DNA from: Bog-473 sp963755495 | Lineage (GTDB): Bacteria; Actinomycetota; Acidimicrobiia; Acidimicrobiales; RAAP-2 | Length of the DNA stretch: 64,000 nt | Assembly (NCBI GenBank): GCA_963755495.1 | Contig: CAVWJS010000010.1 | Location: 81,555 to 145,554, forward strand | Direction of reading: 5' to 3' | Part shown: piece by piece, positions 27,519 through 35,996 of the stretch | Position numbering within the stretch: the stretch's first letter is position 1 | Layout: each line of letters starts with the position of its first letter | Position numbers and translations under genes: made by a program | The notes under the pieces: generated by a model | Seen by the model: only the letters and a program-made list of their open reading frames with translations | Told to the model about the DNA's origin: nothing | The model's database searches: none

Positions 27519-27558
27519 TATCTGATTGACAAGTATCTGTTTGCTCAGATACTATCTG
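27519..27558. promoter_or_regulatory. marR/yceI operator and yceI promoter
   Basis: A perfect palindrome, AGTATCTG (27532-27539), six-base spacer, CAGATACT (27546-27553), sits between marR and yceI. The hexamer TATCTG or its complement occurs four times in 40 bases (27519, 27534, 27546, 27553). The palindrome overlaps a predicted sigma-70-type promoter for yceI: TTGACA at 27526-27531, 16-base spacer, GATACT at 27548-27553. Binding would occlude the -10 box. Confidence 0.65.
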
Positions 27559-27589
27559 GTCAAAGACCCATCGCCATAGGAGGCCGCCA

Positions 27590-28147
27590 ATGCCAACAGA
27601 AACAGTCACCCTTCCGAAACCGGGAACGTACACCGTCGACGCGGCCCACGCCGAGGCTGGCTTTGTGGCTCGCCACCTGGTCGGGACCAAGGTTCGCGGT
27701 CGTTTCACCGAGTTCTCCGGCACGTTCACGGTGGCCGAGAACCCCGAGGACTCCACGTTCGAGGCCGAGGCGAAAGTGGCAAGCATCGACACCAACCAGT
27801 CCATGCGGGACGACCACCTGCGCACGAATGACTTCTTCGACGCGGAGACCTATCCCACCATCACCATCAAGAGCACCGGGCTCAAGCGGATCACGGATCG
27901 CGAGTGGACGCTCTCCACCGACCTCACCATTCGCGGTGTCACCAAGCCGGTGGACTTCGACCTGGAGTACCTGGGCGAGGGCCTGTCCATGCAGGAAGGC
28001 AAGACCGTGGTGGCCTTCTCCGCCACGGCCGAGATCGACCGCCGCGACTTCGGGGTGAGCTTCAACCACTCCCTGCTCGACGGGAGCGTCGTGGTCGGCA
28101 ACAAGGTGAAGATCGAACTCGAAGCCGAAGCCGGCTTGGCCGAGTAG
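27590..28147 (+). CDS. YceI-family lipocalin-like protein
   Basis: The 185-residue protein has the YceI signature: GTYTVDAAHAEAGFVARHL, then VRGRFTEFSGTF, RDDHLRTNDFFDAETYPTI and LTIRGVTKPVDFDLEY. YceI proteins form a lipocalin-like barrel that binds an isoprenoid or similar amphiphile. No signal peptide is present, so this one is cytoplasmic, unlike periplasmic E. coli YceI. The ATG at 27590 has AGGAGG upstream. MarR plus YceI pairs are common in Actinobacteria. The palindrome over its promoter predicts repression. Confidence 0.9.
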   Translation: MPTETVTLPKPGTYTVDAAHAEAGFVARHLVGTKVRGRFTEFSGTFTVAENPEDSTFEAEAKVASIDTNQSMRDDHLRTNDFFDAETYPTITIKSTGLKRITDREWTLSTDLTIRGVTKPVDFDLEYLGEGLSMQEGKTVVAFSATAEIDRRDFGVSFNHSLLDGSVVVGNKVKIELEAEAGLAE

Positions 28148-28481
28148 TCACCCCGCACGGCCGGCGGGCCTGGTCGAAAAATTCACAAAGAGGCGATCCG
28201 CCTCCCTCGCGTTTGTCGGCGGGGGAGCTGACTCTGATGAGTGGGCGCGCAGATTCATTGCCGACGTCATGGGACGCACCATCCGCCAACTCGACCAGCT
28301 CCGCTGCTCAGGGAGTTCGTCAACCTCTACGAGAAGACCAAAGGCATCCACCAGCGCCTGAATCGACGCCAGGTGAGTGGGAACGACAAGTCACCGGCGT
28401 TCAGATACCGCCATTCCCATCCGATTCCGGATAGTGGCCGTGGGCTAATCTCGCCGAGGCCGCCGTTTCCTTCCCGTACGA
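28148..28481. other. 334-base intergenic region with a cryptic frameshifted reading frame
   Basis: No standard gene is seen. One frame reads WARRFIADVMGRTIRQLDQLR and then, one frame over after about 28305, LLREFVNLYEKTKGIHQRL. The two together look protein-like and amphipathic, with one missing base at the junction. There is no start codon or ribosome site that I trust, and I recognise no family. It may be a gene remnant. Confidence 0.3.
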
Positions 28482-29408
28482 ATGGCGATTTCCCCTATGA
28501 ACAGACCCCGCCAGCGCCACGACTGGCACCGCCCACGGCGGGTGGATTCGGGCATCACGGCACCGGTGGGTCGCTCCAGCGCGACGTCTGAGCGCCCGTC
28601 CGCGGCCATGGCAGCTGCCACTCTCGACGTCACGATCGTTGTGCCGTACTACAACCCGGGTACCTCCTTGCGGGTCACGGTGGAGCACATGGTCGAGGTG
28701 CTCACGAACTCCCATGTGACGTTCGAGATCATCGCTGTCTCTGATGGATCAACCGACGGTAGCGAGCTCTCGTTGGACGGAGTGGCGCCGGACGTCGTCC
28801 GGCGCGTTGCGCTCGACCAGAACCAAGGCAAGGGTCAAGCGCTTCAGGTCGGCTTGGCGCTCGGACGGGGCCGCTATCTCGGATTCCTCGACGCCGACGG
28901 AGACATCTCGCCCGAGTTTCTCTCGTCGTTCGTGTCGCTCATGGAGTTGTACCAACCCGACATCATTCTCGGGAGCAAGCGCCACCCGATGTCAGAAGTG
29001 CAGTATCCGTGGATTCGTGCCGTGTATTCGTGGAGCTACCAACAACTCGTGCGATTGCTCTTCCATCTGGAGGTTCGGGACACGCAGGTGGGGATAAAGT
29101 TGGTAAAGCGCGATGTCATGTCCGCCGTCCTTCCCTTGTTGGTCGAGCGTCGATTCGCGTTCGACCTCGAACTTATTGTCGTCGCTCGCCACATGGGTTA
29201 CGGGCGACTCTTCGAGGCGCCCGTCCGTATCGGGCAGCGATTTCGCAGCACCATCTCGGTCCGGGCGGTCGTGGGAATGCTCGCCGACACGCTGGCTATC
29301 TTCGTTCGCCTCCGTGTGCTCCGCTTCTATGACGGGCGGGGCATCCCACCGTTGGAACTGCCCGACGAAGCTCTCGACGATCAGGACAGGAGCACCCCGA
29401 GTCCATGA
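28482..29408 (+). CDS. family 2 glycosyltransferase, dolichyl/polyprenyl-phosphate sugar synthase-like
   Basis: A GT-A fold transferase with VTIVVPYYNPGTSL, ISVSDGSTDGS-type nucleotide loop and the metal-binding DXD as FLDADGDISPEF. Later it has SKRHPMSEVQYPW and a Q/R-rich RIGQRFRSTI segment, as in DPM1/ArnC-like enzymes that make polyprenyl-phosphate sugars. A hydrophobic stretch near the C-terminus may anchor it. The first ATG (28482) gives 42 Arg/Pro-rich residues before the domain. ATG 28608 fits the family better. Its stop overlaps the next gene's start (ATGA), so it probably supplies the lipid-linked sugar for that GT-C protein. Confidence 0.78.
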   Translation: MAISPMNRPRQRHDWHRPRRVDSGITAPVGRSSATSERPSAAMAAATLDVTIVVPYYNPGTSLRVTVEHMVEVLTNSHVTFEIIAVSDGSTDGSELSLDGVAPDVVRRVALDQNQGKGQALQVGLALGRGRYLGFLDADGDISPEFLSSFVSLMELYQPDIILGSKRHPMSEVQYPWIRAVYSWSYQQLVRLLFHLEVRDTQVGIKLVKRDVMSAVLPLLVERRFAFDLELIVVARHMGYGRLFEAPVRIGQRFRSTISVRAVVGMLADTLAIFVRLRVLRFYDGRGIPPLELPDEALDDQDRSTPSP

Positions 29409-31159
29409 CATCCGGAGCGGCTGAGGTGGACGCATCGGCGACGCCGGCCAGCGAGAGGTCGGTAGAGTCTGTCGGCGCACCGACGCCGACACATCCGGTG
29501 CGAGTGGCGGGACCGAGGCACGCTCGTGGGACCCAGCGCCCGCCGTCTGGGCCAGTCGTGGCCATGGCAGTGGTCGTCGTGGCCAGCTTCGGCTTCGGCC
29601 TGTGGGCCCGGCTGTGGATGCTCGCCCACGCTGGGCTGAACTCGGACGAGGCAATAGTTGGGCTGATGGCCAATGCCATCGTGCACGGGCACTTCTCCGC
29701 CTTCTACTGGGGGCAACCCTATGGGGGGGCCGAGCCCTACGTCACGGCGGCGCTCTTCGGTGCATTTGGTCACAGCGCCTATGTTCTCAACTTCACCGCC
29801 ACGGCACTGGCGCTGGTGGCGGCCATCCTCACCGGCTACCTCGGTTGGACCGTCTTCAGGCGGCGAGGCGTGGCCCTGGTGGCTGGCTGCCTGGCCTGGA
29901 TCTGGCCCGAGGCGGTGCTCTGGAACTCCACCCGCGAATTCGGCTTCCGCGGCGTCACGTTGATCTGCGGATTGCTCGTGCTGATCTTCGCGGCCCGGAT
30001 CGTACTTCGAGGTTCGACCATCGCCCGCTGGAGCATTCTCGGCGTCGCAACAGGTCTCGGTTGGTGGTCCTCCCCCGAAATAGTCTATTTCGCCCTACCC
30101 GCGGCCGGCCTCCTCGCGTGGGCGGCCGCGCGGCGCAGGGTCCATGTCTCGCTCGTCCAGATCGGAGCTGGCATCGGCGCCGCCGTTGTCGCCGCCCTCC
30201 CCTGGATCGTCGACGATACGCAGACCAATTTCGCCTCGCTCCGGAGCCAGGTGGTGGCTCCGAGCACCTACGGTGAACGGCTCCACCTCTTTTTCGTCGA
30301 GGTCATCCCCTTGACGTTCGGTTTGCGTGTCGAAGGTCAGGGCGCGTGGCTGCTCAGTTCGCACCTCGGGCTCGCTCTCTGCGTGGCGCTGGGTGCAGCC
30401 ATAGTGACTGGGGTCGTCGCCCTCCTGATCGCCGGGCCCGTCGCGTCGCGGCCTCTCGTGGCGGCCCTCGCCCTGTTCCCGTTCCTCTATGCCGCCTTCC
30501 CGGCTACCGTTTTCTGGAACGACGACCGCTACGCCGTGTTCCTGCCACCCCTGATCGTCGTCGTCGTTGTCGGAGGCTGCACTCCCCTTCTCGCAGGCGC
30601 GGGCAAGGTTCTCGGTGGACGACCAGCCGAGGTGCTCGTGCCGGCCCTCGGGGCAGTCGCGCTCCTCGTGCTGGCTGCGGCCTCGACGGTGGGCGCCTTC
30701 GAGGACACCTTCTCCGGCGTGTCGGATCATCCCCAGTCCCTTTCGCCGACGGGGAACCGAATCCTCGACACGATCGCGACCGGCCTCGAGTCCCGTCATC
30801 TCACCACGGTCGTCGGCAGCTACTGGACCGCGTACGATCTCGACCTGGTGAGTGGCGGCGCCATCGCGGCGACCCCGCTTACGACGGTTCGTGTGCCGGG
30901 GGTCTACCGGCAGGTGATGCGCTCCCCCCAGGCGACCTGGCTGTTCGTGGGCCCGACGCAGGCCAACCAAGTCCAAGCGGCGAGCCAATTCGGGGTGCCC
31001 CTCGCCAACCCGGTGACCATGACCCTCGGGCAGTTCACCGCCCGCCTCTCCCAGCTGGGTCTTCCCTACAGCACGGCCCGCATTGGCCCCATGGTGGCAG
31101 TGACGCCTGAGCATGTCGGTCCGCGAAAAGTGGTGGCCCAGTTGTCCGGCCCGGCGTAG
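29405..31159 (+). CDS. multi-spanning GT-C glycosyltransferase-like membrane protein
   Basis: The 584-residue protein has a 50-residue disordered N-terminus and then about ten to twelve hydrophobic segments. Between helices 1 and 2 it has the acidic pair LNSDEAIVGLMA, the position of the catalytic Asp in GT39/GT83/PMT-type GT-C enzymes, which take sugars from polyprenyl-phosphate donors. A C-terminal region of about 150 residues is soluble and probably extracellular. Translational coupling with the upstream GT2 gene supports a donor-maker plus transferase pair. The acceptor (protein, lipid or cell-wall glycan) is not known. Confidence 0.7.
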   Translation: MTSGAAEVDASATPASERSVESVGAPTPTHPVRVAGPRHARGTQRPPSGPVVAMAVVVVASFGFGLWARLWMLAHAGLNSDEAIVGLMANAIVHGHFSAFYWGQPYGGAEPYVTAALFGAFGHSAYVLNFTATALALVAAILTGYLGWTVFRRRGVALVAGCLAWIWPEAVLWNSTREFGFRGVTLICGLLVLIFAARIVLRGSTIARWSILGVATGLGWWSSPEIVYFALPAAGLLAWAAARRRVHVSLVQIGAGIGAAVVAALPWIVDDTQTNFASLRSQVVAPSTYGERLHLFFVEVIPLTFGLRVEGQGAWLLSSHLGLALCVALGAAIVTGVVALLIAGPVASRPLVAALALFPFLYAAFPATVFWNDDRYAVFLPPLIVVVVVGGCTPLLAGAGKVLGGRPAEVLVPALGAVALLVLAAASTVGAFEDTFSGVSDHPQSLSPTGNRILDTIATGLESRHLTTVVGSYWTAYDLDLVSGGAIAATPLTTVRVPGVYRQVMRSPQATWLFVGPTQANQVQAASQFGVPLANPVTMTLGQFTARLSQLGLPYSTARIGPMVAVTPEHVGPRKVVAQLSGPA

Positions 31160-31267
31160 TCCGCCGGGACCAGGGACCCGCACCGGCGCCGTCCCCGTGG
31201 CGGGGCGCGCCAGACGCTCCCGGCGCACCCTCACTCAACCCGACTCTCCGCAGTAGTGTCTGGAGCC

Positions 31268-31396
31268 ATGGCAAAGAGCGGGGCCCGAAAAGTCGTCACG
31301 CCGGTGGCCGCCGCCGTCGGCATTCTGGGGACGATGGCGAGCATCTGGTGGTTCGCTCTGAAGCCCCGGCGCAAGGCAAAATCCGAGGATACGTAA
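31268..31396 (+). CDS. 42-residue single-pass membrane protein
   Basis: A short frame starts ATG 31268 and ends TAA 31394-31396. It has a basic N-terminus (MAKSGARK), one hydrophobic helix at about residues 12-34 with two Trp, and a Lys/Arg-rich tail (KPRRKAK). This charge pattern is what small actinobacterial membrane proteins show. The ribosome site (GGAG) is close to the ATG. It lies between the GT-C gene and the sirtuin. I recognise no family and give no function. Confidence 0.45.
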   Translation: MAKSGARKVVTPVAAAVGILGTMASIWWFALKPRRKAKSEDT

Positions 31397-31463
31397 CTCG
31401 GCGCCTCCCATTCGAAGGCGCAGCCGCGGCACGGCTGGCCGTACGTCAAGGGGCCCCAGGGGC

Positions 31464-32255
31464 TTACTGGCATCTCGCGACCAGAGCCGGCAGCAGTTCG
31501 CCGATAGGGCCGTGGAGCACAACATCAGCCAACGGGTCCATATCGGTGGGGGCACCGTTGAGAATCACCACAGCCGCCCCTGCCCGAGAGGCGATCGGGA
31601 CGAGGTTGGCGGCGGGGAAGACGGCGAGCGTCGAGCCGACCGCCAGGAAAAGGTCGCACCTGCCCGCGGCCGCTTCGGCCCGGCGGAGGTCATGAGGGAT
31701 AAGACTCTGCCCAAAGCTGATCGTCGCCGACTTCAGGATCCCGCCGCATGTCGACCCGTCCGCGCCGACCTCCACGCAGCTGGGGTCTGCTTCGCCGCTC
31801 CGCACGCGCTCGTGAACCGGCTCCGCCAGCTGGCGATGATGACAACGGAGGCAGACGATCTCCGAGGAATTGCCGTGAATCTCGATGATCCTCGCCGGGT
31901 CCGAGCCGGCCTTTTGATGGAGGCCGTCGATGTTCTGGGTGACGAGTGTGTCGAGCCGTCCCGCTCGCTCCAGCGCCACGAGCGCGGCGTGCCCTTCGTT
32001 GGGCTCGGCTAACCAGTAAGGGGACGTCAGCCGGTTCTGCCAGGTTCGTCGTCGTACCTCGGGATCGTGCACGTACGTATCGAGATTGGCTGCCTTCTCC
32101 GCCGTCGGGTCCTTTGTCCACACCCCATTGGGTCCCCGGAAGTCCGGAATGCCCGAATCGGTCGAGATGCCGGCTCCGGTAAGGACCACTATCCGGAGCG
32201 AGCGTGCCATCAGCGCGCTCGCCATCTGTACTTCCGTGCGCGTCACGGACGCCAT
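31464..32255 (-). CDS. Sir2-family NAD-dependent protein deacylase (sirtuin)
   Basis: The sirtuin core is complete: VVLTGAGISTDSGIPDFRGPNGVW, LVTQNIDGLHQKAG, the catalytic His in EIHGN, a Cys-x2-Cys half (CLRC) with a second Cys pair (C-x8-C) for zinc, and FGQSLIP. It removes acyl groups from lysines, using NAD and forming nicotinamide and O-acyl-ADP-ribose. Among bacterial types it lacks the Tyr/Arg (YxxR) pair of class III desuccinylases in the usual place, so deacetylation is more likely. The start could be ATG 32255 or ATG 32225. Upstream it is divergent from the semialdehyde dehydrogenase. Confidence 0.87.
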   Translation of the reverse strand: MASVTRTEVQMASALMARSLRIVVLTGAGISTDSGIPDFRGPNGVWTKDPTAEKAANLDTYVHDPEVRRRTWQNRLTSPYWLAEPNEGHAALVALERAGRLDTLVTQNIDGLHQKAGSDPARIIEIHGNSSEIVCLRCHHRQLAEPVHERVRSGEADPSCVEVGADGSTCGGILKSATISFGQSLIPHDLRRAEAAAGRCDLFLAVGSTLAVFPAANLVPIASRAGAAVVILNGAPTDMDPLADVVLHGPIGELLPALVARCQ

Positions 32256-32372
32256 CGTGTCACGGGGACCAACATGTCTCACACGGCCACGGAGAAGCTG
32301 ATCCGATGCGCCATCCCCGAGCAATTGGGTCTGGGCGGCGGAGATCGGACCTCACTGCGCTAAGAATCAGAT

Positions 32373-33738
32373 ATGTCCTTTGCCACCATCAATCCCGCCA
32401 CCGGTCAGACCGAGAGGACGTTCCCGGGGCATACCCCGGCCGAGGTGGACGGGCTGCTGCAGCAGGCCTACGACACCTTCCTCGAATATCGCACCACCAG
32501 TTACGCCGAGCGGGCACGTCACCTGAGCAACGCCGCCGACCTCTTCGAGGGCGAGGCGCCCGACATCGCACGCATCGTGACCACCGAGATGGGCAAGACG
32601 TTTGCCGCCGCCCGCGCCGAGGCATCGAAGTGCGCCATGGGATTGCGCTGGTTTGCCGAACACTCCGAGGCTTTGCTGGCCGACGATTTGATCACCACCG
32701 ACGCCACGCGCTCGTACGTGCATTACCAGCCGATTGGTCCGGTCCTGGCCGTCATGCCGTGGAATTTCCCCTTGTGGCAGGTGGTGCGCTTTGCTGCGCC
32801 GGCACTCATGGTGGGCAATGTCGGCCTGCTGAAGCACGCATCCAACGTGCCGCAGACAGCGCTGCTATTGGAGGACATATTTCGTCGGGCCGGCCTGCCC
32901 GACGGGCGCGTTCACCAATCTGTTCATCGAGAGTAAGGACGTCGCCGCGCTCATTGAGGATCCGCGCGTCGTGGCCGTCACCCTCACTGGGAGCGAGAAG
33001 GCCGGGATGTCGGTGGCGGCAACGGCCGGCCATGCTCTGAAAAAGAGCGTCCTCGAGCTCGGCGGTTCCGATCCCTTCTTGGTGCTCGCCTCAGCCAACT
33101 TGGACGACGCCGTACGGACGGCGGTGACGGCCCGGGTGCAGAACAACGGGCAGTCATGCATCGCCGCCAAACGCTTCATCGTGGTCGAGGCGGTAGCGGA
33201 CGAGTTCCTGCGTCGCTTCACCGAGGCCATGGATGCCCTCGTGGTCGGTGATCCATTCGACCCCGCCACCCAGGTGGGGCCAATCGTCTCGGAGGCACAG
33301 CGAGCCGAGCTATTGGGGCAGATCGAGGACGCCCGGCGACAGGGTGCCGTGGTGCACGGTGGGGGAGAGCCGATCGAAGGGCCGGGGTGGTATCTCAAAC
33401 CCACGGTGCTCTCAGGGGTGACGTCAGACATGCCGGTGGCTCAAGAGGAGCTGTTCGGTCCGGTCGCGCTCGTCGAGCGTGTCCCTGACCTCAATGCTGC
33501 CATCGCAGTGGCAAATGCCACGACCTTCGGGCTCGGTTCGAGCGTGTGGACCAACGACGATGAGGAGCAGCGTCGTTGCATTGAGGAGCTGGAGGCGGGA
33601 GCGGTGTTCGTCAACGCCATGGTCGTGTCGACGCCGGAACTGCCCTTTGGCGGGATCAAGCGCTCTGGCTTCGGCCGTGAGCTCTCCGAGCTCGGGTTGA
33701 AGGAGTTCGCCAACGCCAAGACCGTTTGGATCACATGA
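32373..33738 (+). CDS. succinate-semialdehyde dehydrogenase-like aldehyde dehydrogenase (frameshifted)
   Basis: The short (about 455-residue) ALDH group resembles GabD1/Sad: ATINPATGQTERTFPGHT, VMPWNFPLWQVVRF, general base in VLELGGSDPF, nucleophile Cys in NNGQSCIAAKRF, and EELFGPVALVE. The frame shifts by one near 32904-32906, where a GGG run should be GG (LPDG-AFTNLF). Succinic semialdehyde to succinate would complete GABA breakdown from the amine island at 7.3-13.4 kb, but the genes are 20 kb apart. Its stop overlaps the cysteine desulfurase start (ATGA). Confidence 0.82.
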
Positions 33739-34919
33739 GTGAGTACACCACGACGTATCTCGACCACGCAGCCACCACACCACTGCGGCCCGAGGTGGCG
33801 GATGCCATGGCTGAGGCGCGCTCGGTTCCCCTCGGCAATCCGACTGGGAGCCACCGACCAGCCCAACGAGCCCGGCGCCTGCTCGAGGAATCCCGCGACG
33901 AGGTAGCAGCGGCTCTCGGGCGCGATCCCGGCGACATCATCTTCACCTCGGGTGGCACGGAGTCGGCCAACCTGGCCGTGTTTGGCGCGCTTGTCGCGGC
34001 AGGTGCCGATGCGAATGAGGACAGTGCCGCTCTGTGCGTGATCAGCTCCGCCGTCGAACACCCGGCCGTGCGGGAGTCGTGCCGCGCCGCGGCGCGTTCG
34101 TTCGGGGTGCGTTGGCGCGAACTCGCAGTGGATCGGCACGGCGTGGTGGACGTCGAGGCAATGCACGAACAGGTTGACGGCGGCACGGCGCTGATCGCCA
34201 TCATGCTGGCCAACAACGAGACCGGTGTGGTGCAGCCAATCGACGAGGTGGTCGAGGTCGCGTGCACGCAGAGTGACGCGGCGCGCATCTTCACCGATGC
34301 CGTGCAGGCCGCGACGTTCATGGACCTGGCTTCGTGCGCTTCGGCGGCCGACTTGGTTTCGCTCAGCGCCCACAAGTTGGGAGGGCCGGTAGGAGTCGGG
34401 GTGCTGGCCGTGCGACCGCCCGCGGCCGTTGCGCCACAGCACTTTGGAGGAGGCCAGGAGCGGGAGCGACGGAGCGGCACCCAGGATGTGGCTGGCGCGG
34501 TCGGTCTGGCCACGGCGCTGCGCCTGGCCGCGGCCGAACGTCTGGCGGCGTCCAGCCGCGTCGCCGCGTTACGCGACCGGTTGGCCGACGGGCTCGCGTC
34601 CTCCGTCGCCGGCGTTCACCGGACCGTGTCCGCTGAGGTGGCCACACTGCCGGGGCACCTTCACCTGTGCTTCGCCGGCATCGAGCGCGAGGAGCTCCTC
34701 CTGGCCCTGAGCGAGCGGGGCATCTGTGCCTCGGGAGGATCATCGTGTGCCAGCGGTGCCCTGGAGCCGAGCTACGTGCTGGCGGCCATGGGTGTGCCGA
34801 TCGAATTGGCGCGCGGCGCCATCAGGTTCACGCTCGGCCACGAAACCACCGATGCCGAAATCGACCGGGTCCTCACCGTCGCACCCGGGGTGGTCGCCTC
34901 ATTGCGCCATGGGCCCTGA
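33735..34919 (+). CDS. cysteine desulfurase (IscS/NifS family)
   Basis: This PLP enzyme transfers sulfur from cysteine as a persulfide. Residues visible are YLDHAATTPLRPEV at the start, EHPAV with the PLP-stacking His, the PLP Lys214 in LSAHKLGGPVG, and the persulfide Cys338 in GGSSCASGALEPS. The spacing and SSCASG loop are those of the IscS-like (group I) enzymes. The next gene is mnmA, 22 bases downstream, so it most likely supplies sulfur for tRNA 2-thiouridine. It may also serve Fe-S assembly. ATG 33735 is set by the ATGA overlap. Confidence 0.88.
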   Translation: MSEYTTTYLDHAATTPLRPEVADAMAEARSVPLGNPTGSHRPAQRARRLLEESRDEVAAALGRDPGDIIFTSGGTESANLAVFGALVAAGADANEDSAALCVISSAVEHPAVRESCRAAARSFGVRWRELAVDRHGVVDVEAMHEQVDGGTALIAIMLANNETGVVQPIDEVVEVACTQSDAARIFTDAVQAATFMDLASCASAADLVSLSAHKLGGPVGVGVLAVRPPAAVAPQHFGGGQERERRSGTQDVAGAVGLATALRLAAAERLAASSRVAALRDRLADGLASSVAGVHRTVSAEVATLPGHLHLCFAGIEREELLLALSERGICASGGSSCASGALEPSYVLAAMGVPIELARGAIRFTLGHETTDAEIDRVLTVAPGVVASLRHGP

Positions 34920-34941
34920 GGGCGGGTGGCACACTGGACGC

Positions 34942-35994
34942 ATGCGAGTGCTGGTCGCCATGTCGGGAGGAGTGGACTCCTCCGTCGCCGCTGCGCTGTT
35001 GGTCGAGCAGGGGCATGACGTCGTCGGGGCCACGCTGAAGCTGTGGGGTGGCGAATCGGATTCGGGCTGCTGCTCGGTGGCCGACGTCGACGACGCCCGC
35101 CGGGTGGCCCAACAGCTGGGCATCGACCACCACGTCTTCAACCTGACCGAGGACTTCGACCGGCATGTGGTGACGCCCTACATCGACGCGCACGCGCAGG
35201 GACGCACTCCGAACCCGTGTATCGAGTGCAATCGCTCCATCAAGTTCGACCGGCTGCTCGAGCGCGCCGATCGACTGGGGTTCGCACGCCTCGCCACCGG
35301 ACACCACGCCCGGGTCACCGGCGGGATGGACCTCCGACTCCGACGCGGTGCCGACCCTGACAAGGATCAGTCCTACGTGCTTTCGATGCTGGGACAGTCC
35401 GAGCTGGCCCGGGTGGTGTTCCCGGTCGGCGAAATGATGAAGGCCGACGTGCGGGCGCACGCCGTCCGCTTGGGCCTGCGCACGGCGGGGAAGCCCGACA
35501 GCCAGGATGTCTGCTTCATCGGGAGCGTCGAGGGCCGCCAAGGCTTTTTGGCCGACAAATTGAAGTTCCACCCGGCTGCGGTCACTAACGGCCGGGGTGA
35601 GACCGTGGGGTCGGTTGACGCGATCGAGCTGGTGACCGTGGGCCAGCGCCGGGGCATGGGCCATGGGACCGATGGGGCCCGTCGCTACGTCATCGCCGTC
35701 GACGTGCCGGCGCGCCGGGTCACGGTGGGGAGCGCGGCCGAGGCGATGACAGCGAGGCTGACGCTGCCCGAGGCCTCTCTCACATGGGTGGGCCAGCCGT
35801 TGCGCGACGGCGAACGAGCCATAGCCCAGGTCAGTGCGCATGGTCGCCCGGCGGCGTGTGCGGTCAGCCGGACCGACGCGGGGCTCGTGGTGCAATTCGA
35901 TGTGCCACAACGACCGGTTGCGCCCGGCCAGACGGTGGCCCTCTACGACGGCGCTGACCCCGATGCCGTGGTCGGCGCCGGCATCGCCGCCTGA
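34942..35994 (+). CDS. mnmA: tRNA-specific 2-thiouridylase
   Basis: MnmA puts the 2-thio group on U34 of tRNAs for Lys, Glu and Gln. The N-terminal PP-loop is MSGGVDSSVAAALL. The catalytic cysteines are Cys93 in PNPCIECNRSIKF and Cys191 in DSQDVCFIG. The central GHHARV and QSYVLSML stretches are typical. It receives sulfur from a desulfurase, which is encoded just upstream. ligA begins two bases after its stop, so cysteine desulfurase, mnmA and ligA form one unit. Confidence 0.93.
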   Translation: MRVLVAMSGGVDSSVAAALLVEQGHDVVGATLKLWGGESDSGCCSVADVDDARRVAQQLGIDHHVFNLTEDFDRHVVTPYIDAHAQGRTPNPCIECNRSIKFDRLLERADRLGFARLATGHHARVTGGMDLRLRRGADPDKDQSYVLSMLGQSELARVVFPVGEMMKADVRAHAVRLGLRTAGKPDSQDVCFIGSVEGRQGFLADKLKFHPAAVTNGRGETVGSVDAIELVTVGQRRGMGHGTDGARRYVIAVDVPARRVTVGSAAEAMTARLTLPEASLTWVGQPLRDGERAIAQVSAHGRPAACAVSRTDAGLVVQFDVPQRPVAPGQTVALYDGADPDAVVGAGIAA

Positions 35995-35996
35995 TC

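Noticed and set aside
30095..31234. A 379-codon minus-strand frame under the GT-C gene
   Set aside because: Arg/Gly/His-rich composition typical of antisense translation; the plus-strand GT-C protein is clearly coding.
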